Shown here: one piece after another, positions 7,299 through 9,490 of the stretch | Numbering within the stretch: position 1 is the stretch's first letter | Layout: each line of letters opens with the position of its first letter | Notes under the pieces: generated by a model | What the model was told of the DNA's origin: nothing | What the model saw: the letters and a program-made list of their open reading frames with translations, nothing else | Database searches by the model: none | Program-made: the position numbers and the translations under genes | From: an uncultured Planctomycetaceae bacterium | GTDB lineage: Bacteria; Planctomycetota; Planctomycetia; Pirellulales; Pirellulaceae | Length of the DNA: 9,490 nucleotides | Reading direction: 5' to 3' | Assembly: GCA_937904535.1 (NCBI GenBank) | Contig: CALELC010000670.1 | Location: 1-9,490 of the forward strand

Positions 7299-7366
7299 AG
7301 ATAGGAATGAGACTCGTTGCGGCGGACGGACGCCAAGCTTGATCCATTCCCGAACCGAGAGATGCG

Positions 7367-8842
7367 ATGGAAATTTTGGGCTGGCTATTCTTAGGGATGA
7401 TTGTGGGTGGCGCGGCGACGAATTTTCTCTTGCGGCGAGGCCTGCTGCACCGCGGAACCATGCACCTTCACCAGTCGGAGCATGAAGCCCCTGTCGCTGC
7501 AATCTTGCAAGAGCACTTTTCTGCCGTGCCCTTCACCGAACTTGTGATTACTGAACGGAAATTCCCATTCCGGATGCGGGCCGACCTCCAACGCACCCTC
7601 GATGAACTATTCGCAGAGCAATTTTTGGTGAGACAGTTTGTCGGAGTACGTAAGGAATATGCGTTTGCAGGGGTTTCGCTGTCGGATTGCCTGCTGGCAT
7701 CGGACAACAATCCCGCTGTGATCATTCCGCCGGAATTTGAAGAACTTGATATCGGTGAAACGCAACCACTTCGCGTGCTGAAAAATGGACTTTGGCTACT
7801 CGAGGCCCAAGAGACTCCGTTTGCCGTGATGCTGTCACCTTGCGGCGGTTACGGTGAGATCACCGGTGTTCAAATTCAAGTCGGCACCTCGGCATCCGCC
7901 GCTGGCGCCGAACGCGTGCAGAGCTTCTTTCAACAATTAGAAGCTGCAATCGTCAAGGCCGATTCCTACCGCGGTAAGATTCTATCGCTCGAAAAATCGG
8001 AGCATTCTTACTCAGGCGAAGCCGCCGGAATTACGGTGCATCAACTTCGGCACGTGGAACGCGAACAGCTAATCCTTCCCGAAGCAACGCTCGCGCTCCT
8101 CGAACGCAACGTGATCCGTTTCGTCGACAATCGGAACCGCCTGGCCCAACTCGGGATGTCGACCAAGAAAGGCTTGTTGTTTTATGGCCCGCCGGGTACG
8201 GGAAAAACGCATACGATCCACTACCTTACTCGGGCGCTCGACCGACACACGACACTACTGATCTCAGCCGAGCAAGTTGGACTGCTCGGTGAATACATGA
8301 CGCTCGCGAGACTCCTCCAGCCGAGCATTGTTGTCATGGAGGACGTTGATCTCATCGCACGTGACCGGAAGCAGATGGACAACCCTTGCGAGGAAGTGTT
8401 GCTGAATAAATTGCTAAATGAGATGGACGGACTGACGGAGGAGGCTGAGATCCTCTTCATTCTGACGACCAATCGTCCCGAAACGCTTGAATCCGCCCTC
8501 GCATCACGGCCGGGCAGGATCGATCAGGCAATCGAGTTTCCGCTGCCCGACGAATGCGGACGTCGGAAATTGTTGAAGCTCTACGCTGGCAATCTCACAA
8601 TCGCTGACGAGATCTTTGCGGAAATGGTTTCAAAAACGGATGGTGTCAGTGCGGCATTTATCAAGGAACTGATGCGGCGAACCACTCAGTTTGCTCTGGA
8701 TCGCGGTGACAACGGAAAGGTAACCCAAGAAGATGTGCGCCAGGCCATCGACGAGATGTTATATCAAGGTGGTCCCCTGAACCTGCGCATCTTAGGTGCC
8801 CCCCAGCCTCCCGAAAAATCTCTTCAAGCAGCGGTCCGCTAG
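7367..8842 (+). CDS. Membrane-anchored AAA+ ATPase with uncharacterised N-terminal domain
   Basis: I recognise the AAA+ domain but not a specific function. The 491-residue protein starts with one hydrophobic helix (about residues 4-21, WLFLGMIVGGAATNFLL) followed by RRGLLHR, which by the positive-inside rule leaves the bulk in the cytoplasm. Residues ~30-230 match no family I know. The AAA module follows: Walker A GPPGTGKT (274-281, K280), Walker B VVMEDVD (E325, D326) with the usual DE order reversed to ED as in Bcs1-type AAA proteins, sensor-1 N369 in TTN, arginine fingers R381 and R384 in SRPGRID, and a helical lid around AAFIKELMRR. There is no FtsH-type zinc protease domain (no HExxH after the AAA module), so it is likely a remodeller or chaperone. 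A weak GAGAG (7357-7361) precedes the ATG by five bases. The gene ends in a CTAG shared with the convergent cysJ-like gene. Confidence 0.88.
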   Translation: MEILGWLFLGMIVGGAATNFLLRRGLLHRGTMHLHQSEHEAPVAAILQEHFSAVPFTELVITERKFPFRMRADLQRTLDELFAEQFLVRQFVGVRKEYAFAGVSLSDCLLASDNNPAVIIPPEFEELDIGETQPLRVLKNGLWLLEAQETPFAVMLSPCGGYGEITGVQIQVGTSASAAGAERVQSFFQQLEAAIVKADSYRGKILSLEKSEHSYSGEAAGITVHQLRHVEREQLILPEATLALLERNVIRFVDNRNRLAQLGMSTKKGLLFYGPPGTGKTHTIHYLTRALDRHTTLLISAEQVGLLGEYMTLARLLQPSIVVMEDVDLIARDRKQMDNPCEEVLLNKLLNEMDGLTEEAEILFILTTNRPETLESALASRPGRIDQAIEFPLPDECGRRKLLKLYAGNLTIADEIFAEMVSKTDGVSAAFIKELMRRTTQFALDRGDNGKVTQEDVRQAIDEMLYQGGPLNLRILGAPQPPEKSLQAAVR

Positions 8843-9490
8843 TAAACGTCACGAACATAACGCTTGCTCGCGGCTAGTTCTTTGAGATACGATTTGGCCG
8901 CTGAGACGTCGAGTCCTCCCTGCTCGCTAATGATCTCCAGCAGTGTTCGTTCTACATCCGCGGCCATTCGCTGTGCGTCGCCACAAACAAAGAAATACCC
9001 GCCCGCGGACAGCCATTTCCAAAGTTCGTGTGCGTTCTGTCGCATTCGATCCTGGACATATACCTTTTCCGCCCCATCTCGGCTGAACGCGGTGTCGAGG
9101 CGTGTTAGCAGACCCGATTGTTGGAATTGCTGCAACTCTTGTTCATAGAGGAAATCACACGTTCGGTGCTGGTCACCGAAGAATAGCCAGTTCCGCCCCG
9201 CGGCACGTCGTGAACCACGCTCTTGCAGGAACGCCAGGAAGGGTGCGATCCCAGTACCCGGGCCCACCATAATCATCGGGGCGTCATCATTCATCGGAAC
9301 GGTAAATCCACCGTGGTTCGGCTGAACGAACACCCGCAACCGGTCCCCGGGGCGTAACCGCTCAGCGAGCATCGTGCTTGCCGTTCCTTTACGCACACGG
9401 CCACCAAGCTCAAAGCTCACTTTACCGACGGTCAGGTGAACTTCCGATCCGACTTTACGCATACTGCTGGCAATCGAGTACAGCCGTGGT
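8839..9490 (-). CDS. cysJ: NADPH-sulfite reductase flavoprotein (CysJ-like), C-terminal part; N-terminus beyond the window
   Basis: The visible 217 codons (216 residues plus stop, bases 8839-9489) are the FAD/NADPH-binding end of a diflavin reductase. It passes electrons from NADPH to sulfite reductase in assimilatory sulfur metabolism. The fragment begins within the FAD motif PRLYSIASS and then EVHLTVGKV, so the ATG at 9462 is internal, not the start. Next come the NADPH-binding loop VGPGTGIAPF (fragment residues ~75-84), NWLFFGDQ, the 2'-phosphate contact region SRDGAEKVYVQD and VCGDAQRMAADVE (~168-180). The C-terminus RYVRDVY ends in the aromatic residue expected to stack on the flavin. 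Length and motif order match the last ~216 residues of E. coli CysJ (599 residues). A flavodoxin domain should lie upstream outside the window. The substrate could be another acceptor if this is a different diflavin reductase, but the motifs are very CysJ-like. Confidence 0.9.
   Translation of the reverse strand, partial: PRLYSIASSMRKVGSEVHLTVGKVSFELGGRVRKGTASTMLAERLRPGDRLRVFVQPNHGGFTVPMNDDAPMIMVGPGTGIAPFLAFLQERGSRRAAGRNWLFFGDQHRTCDFLYEQELQQFQQSGLLTRLDTAFSRDGAEKVYVQDRMRQNAHELWKWLSAGGYFFVCGDAQRMAADVERTLLEIISEQGGLDVSAAKSYLKELAASKRYVRDVY

Larger units (their letters stand above)
7092..7366. other. Divergent intergenic region between the DUF6807 and AAA+ genes
   Basis: These 275 bases must hold the promoters of both divergent genes. 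I see a TAGAAT -10 candidate for the minus-strand gene, an extended -10 candidate for the plus-strand gene, and a cluster of short dyads at 7261-7317 in the likely leader of the AAA+ gene. No small ORF with a credible start and ribosome binding site, and no recognisable RNA gene, was found. Confidence 0.6.

Noticed and set aside
7367..8842. FtsH protease for the AAA+ gene
   Set aside because: The membrane helix and AAA module are similar in outline, but there is only one helix, no M41 HExxH protease domain, and the Walker B is ED rather than DE.
8839..9462. Stand-alone 207-residue NAD(P)H reductase starting at the ATG at 9462
   Set aside because: The frame stays open to the window edge and the preceding codons encode PRLYSIASS, a core FAD motif, so the methionine is internal to a longer CysJ-like protein.

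Overview
This 9.5-kb window looks like chromosomal housekeeping and accessory DNA from a Planctomycetota bacterium, probably related to the Pirellulaceae. The assignment is an inference. It rests on fairly high GC, a secreted DUF6807 ('PmoA family') protein of the kind common in that phylum, weak or absent Shine-Dalgarno sequences at most starts, and the overall protein style. No rRNA, tRNA, CRISPR array, transposase gene or phage gene is visible. I see seven protein-coding genes, two of them cut by the window edges.

Left part (2-2781): the end of gatA, lacking roughly its first 60 codons, overlaps gatB by an ATGA junction. Together with GatC (presumably just upstream and not seen) these form the tRNA-dependent amidotransferase that makes Gln-tRNA(Gln) and/or Asn-tRNA(Asn). 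After a 164-bp gap, which carries a compact GGGGTCAGACCCC palindrome, comes a secreted S9-family serine peptidase (2946-4958) with a beta-propeller and an intact Ser-Asp-His triad.

Middle part (4959-7366): a 94-bp gap rich in tandem and inverted repeats precedes an Ada-type alkylation-response protein (5053-6159) that keeps both methyl-acceptor cysteines. Its 3' end overlaps, tail to tail, a secreted DUF6807 protein on the minus strand (6144-7091). A 275-bp divergent intergenic region follows, with candidate -10 elements in both directions and several small dyads.

Right part (7367-9490): a membrane-anchored AAA+ ATPase (7367-8842) has an unrecognised N-terminal half and an ED-type Walker B like that of Bcs1. 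It converges on a CysJ-like sulfite reductase flavoprotein (minus strand, from 8839, N-terminus outside the window). The two stop codons share one palindromic CTAG.

Apart from gatA-gatB there is no evident functional operon. The genes look like independent units of translation, proteolysis, DNA repair, secreted-protein metabolism, an AAA machine and sulfur assimilation. The least explained element is the AAA+ protein. I did not find convincing evidence for a new multi-gene system.
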